DNA from: Terriglobia bacterium
GTDB taxonomy: Bacteria > Acidobacteriota > Terriglobia > Acidiferrales > UBA7541
NCBI GenBank assembly: GCA_020073585.1
Contig: JAIQEV010000008.1
Span: 29,989-93,988 of the forward strand
Length of the DNA stretch: 64,000 nt
Direction: 5' to 3'
In this document: positions 49,823-61,484 of the stretch, piece after piece
Layout: every line of letters starts with the position of its first letter
How positions within the stretch are numbered: the first letter of the stretch is position 1
The notes under the pieces: model-generated
Seen by the model: the letters and a program-made list of their open reading frames with translations, nothing else
Databases searched by the model: none
Told to the model about the DNA's origin: nothing
Position numbers and translations under genes: made by a program

Positions 49823-49860
49823 GATTTCTGGAGCGGGCGATGGGAATCGAACCCACGTCC
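49823..49860. other. Right attachment site (attR)
   Basis: 38 bp identical to 28571-28608. Forms the 3' end of the intact tRNA-Gly, so the element restores the tRNA gene on integration. Confidence 0.93.
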
Positions 49861-49902
49861 GAAGCTTGGGAAGCTTCTATACTGCCATTGTACGACGCCC
49901 GC
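49829..49902 (-). tRNA. tRNA-Gly(CCC)
   Basis: 74 nt including an encoded CCA. Acceptor stem GCGGGCG/CGCCCGC, anticodon stem GAAGC/GCTTC around loop TTCCCAA (anticodon CCC, reads GGG), T-arm with TTCGATT loop. Discriminator base U. It is the integration target of the element. Confidence 0.95.
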
Positions 49903-50211
49903 TCGTTTCTCTAGCTTGCCGATTATACACAACTCCGCGGCTTCTCGCACCAGACCCTCCTTTCCCCATTTCCAAAATATCTTTGCCGCCGCTCTTGTGC
50001 GGGCGCAAACTCTGTCGCCTCCCGGCGGCTCCCTCTCATTGACGCCACAATCATTAAGTGGTAATTCTGTAACTGGTTTTCTTTTGTTCCGGAATGCCGA
50101 TCCGGCGCCACGCCCTAACAGGCGCCCGGGATCTCTCGCAGAAACCCTCTGTAAGCCCCCTCCAGGCAATCGACTGCAGCGGAAAACCAAACTGCGTGCA
50201 AGGAGAATGCT

Positions 50212-50892
50212 ATGTACAGACTCTCTCTGATTCTGGCCGTCCTATCTCTGCTCTGTTTGCCGGCGGTGGCCCAGGAAACTCCGAAAATCGAAATCTTCGG
50301 CGGTTACTCGCACGGGCGCGTGAACACCGAGGTGAACCTCACAAGCTTCATTTCTTTGGGCTCGGTCTTCTCTGCGGACGCAACCCCGCGCAACGCATTC
50401 GCGCCACGCGCCGCAGTCGTGGCGTATTTCACGCCCACCAGTTTCACCGTGCCCATTTACATGAATCTGAACGGCTGGAACGCCTCCGTAACAGCCAACG
50501 TCAACCACTGGTTTGGCGTCGTGGCGGACTTCAGCGGCCACTATGGCACACCGACCATCATAGGCATCGGCCTCGAGACCCACGTACACTCCTTTCTCTT
50601 CGGTCCGCGCTTCACCTACCGGCACTCGGAACGCATCACTCCCTTTGTGCATGCCCTCCTCGGCGCATCCCATCTGAATTTCAAGGTGCCCTTGATTCCG
50701 GTGGAGACCTCCGATAGCGCCTTCGCCATGGCTCTGGGCGGCGGCATGGACGTGAAGGTCCGCGAACATGTGGCCCTTCGTCTGGCCCAGGTCGATTACT
50801 TCATGACCCGCTTCAGTCCGTACTCCATCATCGAATCGCAGAACAACATACGGATTTCCACGGGGCTGGTCTTTCGCTTCGGAAGCCGTTAA
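50212..50892 (+). CDS. Outer-membrane beta-barrel protein
   Basis: 226 residues. Signal peptide MYRLSLILAVLSLLCLPAVA. The mature chain has alternating strands typical of an OmpA-like eight-stranded barrel: KIEIFGGYSHGRVN, WNASVTANVNHWFGVVADFSG, THVHSFLFGPRFTYRH, ITPFVHALLGASHLNF, and a C-terminal aromatic strand ISTGLVFRFGSR. GGAGA ribosome site. Confidence 0.85.
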   Translation: MYRLSLILAVLSLLCLPAVAQETPKIEIFGGYSHGRVNTEVNLTSFISLGSVFSADATPRNAFAPRAAVVAYFTPTSFTVPIYMNLNGWNASVTANVNHWFGVVADFSGHYGTPTIIGIGLETHVHSFLFGPRFTYRHSERITPFVHALLGASHLNFKVPLIPVETSDSAFAMALGGGMDVKVREHVALRLAQVDYFMTRFSPYSIIESQNNIRISTGLVFRFGSR

Positions 50893-51150
50893 CAACCGCG
50901 CTTCTGCGGACCTTCTCGGCGAAGGCCGACAACTCTTTTGCCGCGTTTTGGAAAACGCAACGGGTCTGTCTGGCCGGGGCGCCGCGGCGCGCGCGGAAAG
51001 CAGGGCCGCACGGGTGGCACTGTTGGCGAGTGCACAGCAGGGCGGCAGCCCTGCCTTGACGGAGCCGGAGCGCTCCATTAGCGTTGAAGTTTGCCGGGAA
51101 ACAGCTCGTCCGCCGGGAAACTCCGGCGGTTCACCGGTGCGGGAGCAAAC

Positions 51151-51945
51151 GTGGCGCGTCCGATCATTACGCTGACGACCGATTACGGCACCAGCGAACA
51201 TCTTGTGGGCACCATCAAGGGCGCGATTCTGCACGTAAATCCGGACGCGACCATCGTGGACATCACCCACGACGTGGCGCCCTTCGACGTCCTCGACGGG
51301 GCCCTGGCCATCGCCTCGGCTTACCGCTTCTTCCCTCCGCACTCCATTCACGTGGTCATCGTGGACCCCGGAGTGGGCACCGAGCGCCGCCCGCTCCTGG
51401 TGCGCGCCGCTTCGCAATACTTCATCGCCCCGGACAATGGCGTGCTCTCCATCATCTACGAGCAGAACGACGACGCGGTCGTGCGCACCCTCACCGCCGA
51501 ACACTACTTCCTCCACCCCATCAGCCAGACCTTTCACGGCCGCGACGTCTTCGCTCCGGTGGCCGGTTGGCTCTCCAAGACCTGGCAGCCCGCCAGCATG
51601 GGCGACGAGATCACGGACTTCAAGCGCTTCGCCCTGCCCAAGCCCAAAACCGAAAACGGCCTGCTCAAGGGCGTGATTCTGAAAGTGGATCACTTCGGCA
51701 ACCTGATGACCAATCTCACGCCTGCGGACCTTCCCAATGGCATGCTGAAGTCCGCCGCGGTGCAGATGACGGTCAACGACCGCGAGGTCAAGCGCCTGGT
51801 GGCCAACTTCGCCCAGGGCGAGCCCAACGAGCCGGTGGCCATCATCGGCTCCAGCGGGTACATTGAAATCGCGGTCAACAAGAACAACGCGGCCCGGGTG
51901 CTCGGAGCCAACCGCGGCGCCGCCGTGACCCTGGCCATTTCCTAG
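51151..51945 (+). CDS. SAM hydrolase (SAM hydroxide adenosyltransferase family)
   Basis: 264 residues from GTG 51151 (GGGAG site). Motifs of the DUF62/fluorinase-like family: ITLTTDYGTSEHLVGTIKG, VDITHDVAPFDV, FFPPHSIHVVIVDPGVGTERR, APDNGVLS, FHGRDVFAPVAGWL, and the C-terminal barrel with LKVDHFGNLMTN. Members hydrolyse S-adenosylmethionine to adenosine and methionine; no halogenase-specific loop can be judged here. Confidence 0.88.
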   Translation: MARPIITLTTDYGTSEHLVGTIKGAILHVNPDATIVDITHDVAPFDVLDGALAIASAYRFFPPHSIHVVIVDPGVGTERRPLLVRAASQYFIAPDNGVLSIIYEQNDDAVVRTLTAEHYFLHPISQTFHGRDVFAPVAGWLSKTWQPASMGDEITDFKRFALPKPKTENGLLKGVILKVDHFGNLMTNLTPADLPNGMLKSAAVQMTVNDREVKRLVANFAQGEPNEPVAIIGSSGYIEIAVNKNNAARVLGANRGAAVTLAIS

Positions 51946-52235
51946 CCCGCAATTCTCACCAGAGCACTCTGTAATGGCGGAGCTTGCTTGCTCCGGACAG
52001 CAGTCGGAGCCCCGCCCGCCCTGCAGTTATCCCCCAAAAAGTTGCAATCCATCTTTCTCGCACGTCCACTGAACTATCTCGCCCTTCTTCTCTGCATACC
52101 CTCCGCGTCCTCTGCGTCTCTGCGTTATCTTTCTCTTCCCCCACCCGCTACAACACGAGCACGCTTGCCTGTCCCGGCGTTCTCCCGCCGCGATTTCGGT
52201 TTACATCTCGCATCCGCTCTCGTGAGAAATCCGCG
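51946..52235. other. Intergenic region with repeat-like DNA
   Basis: 290 bp without a gene between converging genes. Contains a CCGCGTCCTCTGCGTCTCTG stretch of a type often dispersed in bacterial intergenic DNA; its complement resembles the gap before kdsC (17917-17961). No terminator is evident. Confidence 0.45.
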
Positions 52236-53105
52236 TTAGCGGGCCAGGTCGAGGGATTGCAGGTGGGCGCGGGTGCGCGGATCGAGCCAGTCCCGCCAGG
52301 CATCGCCGAGGAGATTGAAGGCCAGAACCGCGGTCATCACCGCGAGCGCCGGGAAGACCACCATGTGCGGCGCGTCGAAGAGATGGCTGCGCGCGTCGTT
52401 GAGCATAGCCCCCCAACTGGGCACCGGGGCCAGCACACCCAGCCCCAGGAAACTCAGCGTGGATTCCGCGAGGATGGCTCCGGCCATGCCGATGGTCCCC
52501 TGAATGAGGATGGGCTGGAGGATATTGGGCAGGAGGTGGCGCAGCAGCAGCCGCGCGTGCGAGGCCCCCAGCGAGCGCGCGGCCAGCACGTATTCGAGTT
52601 CCTTGACCTTCAGCACCTGCGCGCGCGCCAGCCGCGCGTAGCCCGCCCAGCCCGTCACCACCAGCGCCAGGATGACCTTGCCGATGCCCGGGCCGAGAAA
52701 CGCCGCGAAGGCGATGGCCAGCAGCACCCCGGGAAAGGAAAGAAATGCGTTGATGAGCACCACGTTGACGATGCGGTCGAACCACCCGCCGGCGTAGCCC
52801 GCGAGCATTCCTATGGCCAGGCCCGTGAGCCCGCATCCGCACACCACCGAAACGGCCACGAAGAGCGAGATGCGCGCGCCGTACAGCACCCGGGCGGCGA
52901 TGTCCCGGCCCAGTTCGTCCGTGCCCATCCAATGCCCTGCCCCGGGAGATTCCAGGCGCGCCGCAAGATTCTGCGCCGCGGGATCCGCGGGTGCGATCCA
53001 CGGCGCGAGCAGCGCGGCGGCCAGCAGCAGCGCGGCGGCGGCGAAGCCCAGCCGCCCGAGCAGGCTGTGGCGAAGAAAGTTGCGCACGGCGGCCGCGGCG
53101 CTCAT
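52236..53105 (-). CDS. ABC transporter permease, DppC-like
   Basis: 289 residues, about six helices. Extracytoplasmic segment [28 protein letters not shown] style motif (GTDELGRD) and the cytoplasmic EAA loop [20 protein letters not shown] are diagnostic of oligopeptide/dipeptide/nickel importers. ATGA overlap with dppB-like gene. No binding protein or ATPase gene is adjacent, so it must pair with components encoded elsewhere. Confidence 0.9.
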   Translation of the reverse strand: [289 protein letters not shown]

Positions 53106-54022
53106 TGCAGGCGCACCCGCGGGTCCACCACCGCGTACAGGAAGTCGGTGAGCAGGTTCACGAAAACATACGATACGGCGATCAGCAGGATGCAGCCCTG
53201 CAGCAGCGGATAGTCGCGCGAGGCGATGGCCTGCACGGTCAGCCGGCCGATGCCCGGCCAGGCAAAGATGGATTCGGTGACGATGGCGCCCGCGAGCAGC
53301 GTGCCGAACTGCAAGCCGAGAATGGTGATGATGGGGATCAGGGCGTTGCGGAAGGCGTGGCGGAAGAGCACGGCGCGCGCCGCGAGCCCCTTGGCACGCG
53401 CCGTGCGCACGTAGTCGCTGGAGAGCTCTTCGATCATGGCTCCGCGCACCATGCGCGTGAGGATGGCCGCCAGGGCCGCGCCCAGCGTCGCCGCGGGCAG
53501 CACGAAAGAGAGCGGGCCGCCGCGTCCGGAAACGGGCAGCAGCCCCAGGGCGATGGAAAAGAGCAGGATGAGCAGGGGCCCGAGGGCGAAGTTGGGCACG
53601 GCCAAACCCAGCAGCGTGAACACGCCCACGGCGCGGTCCGCGGCCCGCCCGCGGCGGTGCGCGGCCAGCACCCCGGCGGGGATGCCGATGCCCGCGCAGA
53701 TCAGCAGGGCCAGGAAGGCCAGCTCCAGCGTGGCCGGATAGCGTTCCAAGAGAATGCGCCGCACCGGCGCCTGAAATTTGAGCGATTGCCCCAAATCGCC
53801 GTGCGCGAGCTGGCGCAGGTAGCGCGCGTACTGCGCGTGCAGCGGCTGGTCCAGGCCGAGCGAATGGCGAAGCTGCGCGACTTCGCCGGGCGCCGCGCCT
53901 TCCCCCAGCATCTGCTCCACGGGATCGCCCGGCACGATGTGGACCAGGAGGAAGACCAGTGTCAGGACAAGCCACAACGCCGGAAGCGCGAGGAGAAATC
54001 GCTGGAAGAGGTGGCGCGTCAT
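53102..54022 (-). CDS. ABC transporter permease, DppB-like
   Basis: 306 residues. N-terminal helix then VHIVPGDPVEQML, and the EAA-type loop YVRTARAKGLAARAVLFRHAFRNALIP; C-terminal DFLYAVVDPRVRLQ is the usual DppB ending. Forms the membrane channel with the overlapping downstream permease. Confidence 0.92.
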   Translation of the reverse strand: MTRHLFQRFLLALPALWLVLTLVFLLVHIVPGDPVEQMLGEGAAPGEVAQLRHSLGLDQPLHAQYARYLRQLAHGDLGQSLKFQAPVRRILLERYPATLELAFLALLICAGIGIPAGVLAAHRRGRAADRAVGVFTLLGLAVPNFALGPLLILLFSIALGLLPVSGRGGPLSFVLPAATLGAALAAILTRMVRGAMIEELSSDYVRTARAKGLAARAVLFRHAFRNALIPIITILGLQFGTLLAGAIVTESIFAWPGIGRLTVQAIASRDYPLLQGCILLIAVSYVFVNLLTDFLYAVVDPRVRLQ

Positions 54023-54152
54023 CGGTGGGAGCCACTATAACGCAATCTCACAAATGCCAATATCGAAGAGCGCGCCCGCGTTGCGCTGGAAATGGCCATC
54101 CTCGGCAAGTCGCCGGCATTCTGCGAGACCACTTGCCTTGCGCAAACTGCTT

Positions 54153-55541
54153 CTATCCCCCCGCCTGCGTCTTCTTTTCGGACGCAGCGGAGCCGGCGGG
54201 CGGCGCTTCTTTTTCGGGCGCGCGCAGGCGGTGAATCTTGACCCGGGCGACGCGCCGCCCGTCCATCTCCATCACCGTGAAAACCCGCCCGCCGTATTCG
54301 AAGCTTTCGCCGCCGCGCGGGATGAAACCGAGCTGCGCGAGAACGAATCCGCCGACCGTGGCGTAGGCGGGATCTTCCGGCAGGGTGATGCTGTACTGGG
54401 CGTCGAGGTCGCGCACGTTGGCCCCGCCGTCGAAGATCAGCGCGCCGTCCGCGAGCGTCAGGGGACGCTCGACAACGTCGAACTCGTCGTGAATCTCCCC
54501 GACCATCTGTTCCAGGATATCCTCCAGCGTGACCAGGCCCAGGATGCTCCCGAATTCGTCCACCACCATGGCCACCGCTGCTCCGTGCGCGCGCAACTCC
54601 AGCAGCAGATCGCTCACCGGCTTGGTCTCCGGCACGATCAGCAGCTCGCGCAGCACCTGCCGCAGGTCGAACTCGGACGGGGGAAGATTTTCCGCGCGCC
54701 GGCGATCCCGGTCCAGCACCACCCACAGCATGTCCTTGATGTGCACGAATCCCAGCACGTGGTCTTCGGTGTCGCGATAGACGGGCAAGCGCGAGCGTTG
54801 GGTGACGGCGAAGACGCGCATAACCTCGTCCAGCGAGGCTTCCACCGGCACCATGTGCACATCCGGGCGCGGCACCATGATTTCCCGCACCTGAATCTGC
54901 CCCAGTTCCAGGGCGTTGAGAATGAAGCGCTCCTCGCCGGGGGCCAGCAGCCCGCGCTCCCGCGCTTGCTGGATCTGGATCTGCAGCTCTTCGGCGGAAT
55001 GGGCCACGGTGTGGCTGAGCGGCGCGACCACGCCCAGGGACTTCACGATGCGCCCGGACAGGCCATCCAGAATATCAATGGCCCAGCGGAAGGTGCGCAG
55101 GAAGCCGTTGAACGGCCGGGCGATCAGTAGGGCCACGCGCTCCGCGCGCGCCAGGCTCACGCCCTTGGGCACCAGCTCCCCCAACACCACGTGCAAAGTG
55201 CTGAGCAGCGCGAAGGCCAGCGTCAGGGCCAGGCTGTGGGCCACAAGCACCGTGCGCGTCCCCGGCGCCCCGGCCCACAAGTTCAAGAAGATCTGCGCCA
55301 GCGTAGCTTCGCCGAGCGCGCCCAGCGCCAGGCTGGCCAGCGTCATGCCCACTTGCACGCCGGAGACCACGCGGTGCAGGTCGCCGAGCAGGTCGTGGAC
55401 GATCTTGGCGCGGGCGTCGCCTTTGGCCATGAGCTGCCGCACGCGCGACAGGCGCACCGCGATCAGCGAAAACTCCGCCGCGGCGAAGAAGCCGTTCAGC
55501 CCGACCAGCGCCAGCAGCGCCAGAAGTCGTATGGCGACCAT
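54153..55541 (-). CDS. CNNM/CorC-type transporter-associated protein
   Basis: 462 residues. N-terminal DUF21 membrane domain (LNGFFAAAEFSLIAVRLSRVRQL; GELVPKGVSLARAERVALLIARPF), a CBS pair (REIMVPRPDVHMVPVEASLDEVM; AAVAMVVDEFGSILGLVTLEDILEQMVGEIHDE) and a C-terminal CorC/HlyC domain (YATVGGFVLAQLGFIPRGGE). Family members mediate or regulate magnesium/cobalt efflux. Upstream is the palindromic repeat array at 55568. Confidence 0.9.
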   Translation of the reverse strand: MVAIRLLALLALVGLNGFFAAAEFSLIAVRLSRVRQLMAKGDARAKIVHDLLGDLHRVVSGVQVGMTLASLALGALGEATLAQIFLNLWAGAPGTRTVLVAHSLALTLAFALLSTLHVVLGELVPKGVSLARAERVALLIARPFNGFLRTFRWAIDILDGLSGRIVKSLGVVAPLSHTVAHSAEELQIQIQQARERGLLAPGEERFILNALELGQIQVREIMVPRPDVHMVPVEASLDEVMRVFAVTQRSRLPVYRDTEDHVLGFVHIKDMLWVVLDRDRRRAENLPPSEFDLRQVLRELLIVPETKPVSDLLLELRAHGAAVAMVVDEFGSILGLVTLEDILEQMVGEIHDEFDVVERPLTLADGALIFDGGANVRDLDAQYSITLPEDPAYATVGGFVLAQLGFIPRGGESFEYGGRVFTVMEMDGRRVARVKIHRLRAPEKEAPPAGSAASEKKTQAGG

Positions 55542-55567
55542 GGGTGTACCGGGTTCCCCTGGCTGCA

Positions 55568-55643
55568 GTTGACCGCTTCGCGGTCACGCCTACAATTGAC
55601 CGCTCTGCAGTCACACATGCAGTTGACCGCTGTGCGGTCACAC
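55568..55643 (+). repeat. Palindromic repeat array, copies D, E and F
   Basis: Three 22-bp units (55568, 55595, 55622), each nTTGACCGCTnnGCnGTCAC with a palindromic core, exactly 27 bp apart and separated by 5 variable bases. Read through, each unit encodes nine codons (VDRFAVTPT-like). Lies between the divergent CNNM and acylase genes. Confidence 0.88.
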
Positions 55644-55786
55644 CCACGATTGTAGCAGCAGCGGCCTGCCGGCGCGCTTCCCCCAGGCAAAGCCCGGGCC
55701 GCGCCGAAATGTTACCGGAGAAGAACCCCGGGTTGCGTCCGCGCGGGGGCTCTTCTACACTCGACACTTAGCCGTCTTGCCTGAGA

Positions 55787-58240
<2,454 letters not shown>

Positions 58241-58428
58241 GCGCGCGCGCCGCCGCAAAAGCGCGCCGCCCGCACAAAGCGATTGTTTCGCTTCTCCGCC
58301 GTGACTTAGAATGTTCTCTCGGCCCGGCAGTCCTGCTTTACGGTCCGGCGCATGCGCCGGGGCTACCGGCCGGCGTTTTTCCGCGCGCGCTGCCAGACGA
58401 AGTGCGGCCCGCGCCACGAGCGAATCGC

Positions 58429-58701
58429 GTGAATTCACCATCCCCGAAGAAGCCCGAGCCGCCGAAGAAGGCGGACTTCGAAAAATCGCTGGCCCGCCTC
58501 GAAGAGGTGGTGCGCCGCCTGGAGAGCCCGCAACTCTCGCTCGATGAAGCGATGAAGCTCTTCGAGGAGGGTGTGGCGCTCTCCCAGGAATGCCACAAGC
58601 AACTGGAAGAGGCCGAAGGCCGCGTCGAGATCCTGCTGAAGAAGGCCGACGGCAAACTCGCCGCCGAGCCCTTTGCGCCGGAAGGCGAAGAGGCCTCGTG
58701 A
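58429..58701 (+). CDS. xseB: Exodeoxyribonuclease VII small subunit
   Basis: 90 residues. FEKSLARLEEVVRRLESPQLSLDEAMKLFEEG is the XseB signature, followed by the coiled-coil segment CHKQLEEAEGRVEILLKK. GTG start chosen to exclude the overlapping frame. xseA is not adjacent. First of xseB-ispA-tlyA-nadK. Confidence 0.92.
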   Translation: MNSPSPKKPEPPKKADFEKSLARLEEVVRRLESPQLSLDEAMKLFEEGVALSQECHKQLEEAEGRVEILLKKADGKLAAEPFAPEGEEAS

Positions 58702-58738
58702 CGCCCCGCGCGCTGTTCCGGAGGCCGGACCCCCTGCG

Positions 58739-59620
58739 ATGAAACTCCCTGCGTTCTTTGAAGAAGACCGTCTGGCCGTCGAAGCGGCGCTCGAGCGCCT
58801 GCTCCCCGCGGAGACCACCGCGCCGCCCTCCATCCACCAGGCCATGCGCTACAGCGTCTTCGCCGGCGGCAAGCGCGTCCGCCCGGTCCTGTGCCTCGAA
58901 GCGGCGCGCATCTTCACCGCCGACGTCACCCCCGCGCTGCATCCCGCCTGCGCGCTCGAGTTCATCCACACCTATTCGCTCATCCACGACGACTTGCCCG
59001 CGCTGGATAACGACGACCTGCGCCGCGGCAAGCCCACCTGCCACAAAAAATTCGGCGAAGCGGCGGCCATCCTGGCCGGCGACGCCCTGCTCACTCTCGC
59101 GTTCCAGGCCATCGGCGAAACCCCCGTGGCGCCCGAGCGCCGCGTGGCCATTCTCCAGGAAGTCTCCGCCGCGGCTGGCACCGTGAACGGCATGGTCGGC
59201 GGCCAGGTGGCGGACCTCGAAGCCGAAGGCCGCAAGGTCGGCCCGGAGATGCTCGAGTACATTCACCGTTCCAAGACCGCCGCGCTGATTCGCGCGGCCA
59301 TCCTGGCGGGAGCGCACTGCGCGGGCGCCGCGCCCGACGATGTCGCGCGCCTGCGCCGCTTCGGCGACGCCATCGGCTGGGCCTTCCAGGTCACCGACGA
59401 CATTCTGGACGTCGAGGAGTCCTCCGCGGCGCTGGGCAAGACCGCCGGCAAGGACGTGGCGCAGCAGAAGGCCACCTACCCCGCGGTCTTCGGCCTCGAG
59501 CGCTCCCACCAGATCGCGCGCGAGCTGACCGAAAAAGCCATGAGCGAACTCGCGGCCTACGGCCAGCGCGCCGCGCGCCTGCGCGAGATCGCCGAATTTC
59601 TCGCCCTGCGCCGCGCCTGA
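58739..59620 (+). CDS. ispA: Polyprenyl synthetase (farnesyl/geranylgeranyl diphosphate synthase)
   Basis: 293 residues. First aspartate motif DDLPALDNDDLRRGKPT and second DDILDVEES, with GGKRVRPVL and the FQVTDD segment. Makes C15 or C20 prenyl diphosphates. The chain-length determinants cannot be settled from sequence alone. In many genomes dxs follows; here it is absent and tlyA comes next. Confidence 0.93.
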   Translation: MKLPAFFEEDRLAVEAALERLLPAETTAPPSIHQAMRYSVFAGGKRVRPVLCLEAARIFTADVTPALHPACALEFIHTYSLIHDDLPALDNDDLRRGKPTCHKKFGEAAAILAGDALLTLAFQAIGETPVAPERRVAILQEVSAAAGTVNGMVGGQVADLEAEGRKVGPEMLEYIHRSKTAALIRAAILAGAHCAGAAPDDVARLRRFGDAIGWAFQVTDDILDVEESSAALGKTAGKDVAQQKATYPAVFGLERSHQIARELTEKAMSELAAYGQRAARLREIAEFLALRRA

Positions 59621-59635
59621 GCCGCGGTTCCTTCC

Positions 59636-60388
59636 ATGACCGCCAAAACCGAACGCCAGCGCCTCGATCTCCTGCTCGTCGCGCGCGGCTTGGCCGAATC
59701 GCAGACCAAGGCCCAGGCCATGATCCTGGCGGGAGAAGTCCTGGTGGACGGCGCGCGCGGGGAAAAAGCCGGACAACTGGTTGCGGCAGATGCGCGCATC
59801 GAAGTGCGCAGCCGCCAGCAAAAATATGCCAGCCGCGGCGGCATGAAGCTGGAAGGCGCGCTGGAAGATTTCACGCTGGACCCCTCCGGCCGCGTCTGCG
59901 CCGACATTGGCTCTTCCACCGGCGGTTTCACCGATTGCCTGCTGCAGCGCGGCGCCCGCCGCGTCTACGCCGTGGACGTAACCACCAACCAGTTGGCGTG
60001 GAAGCTGCAGCAGGATCCGCGCGTCATCCGTGTCGAACGCAATGCGCGCGAGCTGACCCCGGCGGACATCCCCGAAGCTGTGGACCTCGTGGTCGTGGAC
60101 GTCTCCTTCATCTCCGCCGCGCTGGTCCTGGCTCCCGCGGCGGCCGTGGCCCGGCCCGGCGCGGACCTACTCGTCTTGGTCAAGCCGCAGTTTGAGCTGC
60201 GCCGCGAGCAGATCCCCGAGGGCGGCGTGGTGCGCGACGCGAAGCTACACGAGGAAGCGGTCCAGCGCGTGCGCGAAGCCGCCCGCGCCGCCGGCCTGGA
60301 ACTCCTGGGCATGTCCCCCAGCCGCCTCCCCGGCGCGGAAGGCAATCGGGAATTTTTTCTGCATCTGCGCCGCCCTGCGGTAAAGTAG
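59636..60388 (+). CDS. tlyA: TlyA-family rRNA 2'-O-methyltransferase
   Basis: 250 residues. N-terminal S4 domain (RLDLLLVARGLAESQTKAQAMILAGEVLVDG) and FtsJ-like methyltransferase (YASRGGMKLEGALEDF, CADIGSSTGGFTDCLLQRGA, VVDVSFISAALVL, VLVKPQFELRREQI). Methylates the 2'-hydroxyl of cytidines in rRNA. Lies 15 bp after ispA. Confidence 0.92.
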   Translation: MTAKTERQRLDLLLVARGLAESQTKAQAMILAGEVLVDGARGEKAGQLVAADARIEVRSRQQKYASRGGMKLEGALEDFTLDPSGRVCADIGSSTGGFTDCLLQRGARRVYAVDVTTNQLAWKLQQDPRVIRVERNARELTPADIPEAVDLVVVDVSFISAALVLAPAAAVARPGADLLVLVKPQFELRREQIPEGGVVRDAKLHEEAVQRVREAARAAGLELLGMSPSRLPGAEGNREFFLHLRRPAVK

Positions 60389-60414
60389 ACTGCGCGCGCA
60401 GCGCCACTACGCTC

Positions 60415-61278
60415 ATGATGTTTCAAACCATCGGCATTCTCTCCCGTCCCCGCCGCGAAGACCTCGCCGCGGTGGTGCCCAAGCTTCTGCAGTGGCTCGA
60501 GCAGCGCGGCATCCGCGTGCTCTGCGACGCGGAGACTTCCGCCTGCCTGCCCGCTCCGGGCAACGTGCGCACCCGCCAGCAACTCGCCGAGGAAGCGCAG
60601 CTTCTGCTGGTTCTCGGCGGCGACGGCACGCTGCTGGCGGCGGCCCGCTTGGCCGCGCCGCGCGGCGTTCCCATTCTGCCCATCAACCTCGGCAGCCTCG
60701 GCTTTCTCACCAGCTTCACCCGCGACGAGCTTTACCCCGCGCTCGAGGAAACCCTCGCCGGCCGCCACGCCGTGAGCGAGCGCGTGCTCCTGCAGGCCGA
60801 GCTGCTGCGCGGCGGCCAGGCCGTCGAATCGCACCTGGCCCTGAACGACGCGGTCATCAACAAAGGCGTGCTGGCGCGCATGATCGAGCTCGAGCTGGAA
60901 ATCGACGGCAACTTCGTCTGCCGCTACCGCGCCGACGGTTTGATCGTCGCCACCCCCACCGGCTCGACCGCCTATTCCCTTTCCGCCGGCGGCCCCATCG
61001 TGCATCCCGGCGTCGGCGCCTTCCTCATCACCCCCATCTGCCCGCACACCCTGAGCGACCGCCCCCTGGTCGTGCAGGACTCTTCCCGCATCGAGATCTC
61101 CTTCCCCGGCAACAGCGAAGCCGTCTTCCTCACCATGGACGGCCAGACCGGCATCGAGATGCGCGCCAACGACCACATCCGCGTCACCAAAGCCCTCCCC
61201 CGCCTCAAGCTCATCCAGCCCCCCCGCAAAACCTACTTCGAAATCCTCCGCAGCAAACTCAAGTGGGGCGAAACCTAG
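60415..61278 (+). CDS. nadK: NAD kinase
   Basis: 287 residues. Phosphorylates NAD to NADP. GGDGTLL motif, INLGSLGFLTSF, LNDAVI, and the conserved TPTGSTAYSLSAGGPIVHP. Full length. Two ATG codons overlap at the start. Last gene of the xseB operon. Confidence 0.96.
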   Translation: MMFQTIGILSRPRREDLAAVVPKLLQWLEQRGIRVLCDAETSACLPAPGNVRTRQQLAEEAQLLLVLGGDGTLLAAARLAAPRGVPILPINLGSLGFLTSFTRDELYPALEETLAGRHAVSERVLLQAELLRGGQAVESHLALNDAVINKGVLARMIELELEIDGNFVCRYRADGLIVATPTGSTAYSLSAGGPIVHPGVGAFLITPICPHTLSDRPLVVQDSSRIEISFPGNSEAVFLTMDGQTGIEMRANDHIRVTKALPRLKLIQPPRKTYFEILRSKLKWGET

Positions 61279-61295
61279 CCGCATTTCTCCCAAGT

Positions 61296-61460
61296 CTTGG
61301 ACTATGTAGGCGCCGGCTTTTAAGCCGGCCTCTTGCTTGCCCGCGATTCTGTAGGCGCCGCCCGGAATTTATCCCGGCTCGGCCGGGAGACCGGCGTCTT
61401 TCTCTTCCCGCTCTCTTGTAGCGCCGCGCCTTTAGGCCGGCATCCTGCTTCTCCCCGATT
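61296..61460. repeat. Composite palindromic repeat block 1
   Basis: Starts TTGGACTATGTAG, then hairpins GCGCCGGC-TTTTAA-GCCGGC, an AATTTATCCCGG/CCGGGAG segment, and TGTAGCGCCG...CGGCATC. The same modules in the same order recur at 62372-62550. No coding capacity. Confidence 0.75.
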
Positions 61461-61484
61461 TTGCCCCACCCGTCCCCGTCCCTC

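Larger units (their letters stand above)
28571..49860. mobile_element. 21.3-kb integrative element in tRNA-Gly
   Basis: Bounded by a 38-bp direct repeat (28571-28608 and 49823-49860) that is the 3' end of tRNA-Gly plus 6 bp. The intact tRNA sits at the right end; only its 3' piece is left at the left end. Inside: integrase next to the left end, phage replication genes, repressor, toxin-antitoxin, a recombinase trio, methyltransferase-nuclease and internal-virion-type proteins. No terminase, portal, capsid or tail gene was found. Paired TGGGCGCA sites lie just inside both ends. Boundaries are firm; its nature (satellite or deleted prophage) is inference. Confidence 0.92.

Noticed and set aside
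55568..55643. Repeat array considered as a CRISPR
   Set aside because: Spacers are only 5 bp, the repeats are 22-bp palindromes, and no cas genes are present.
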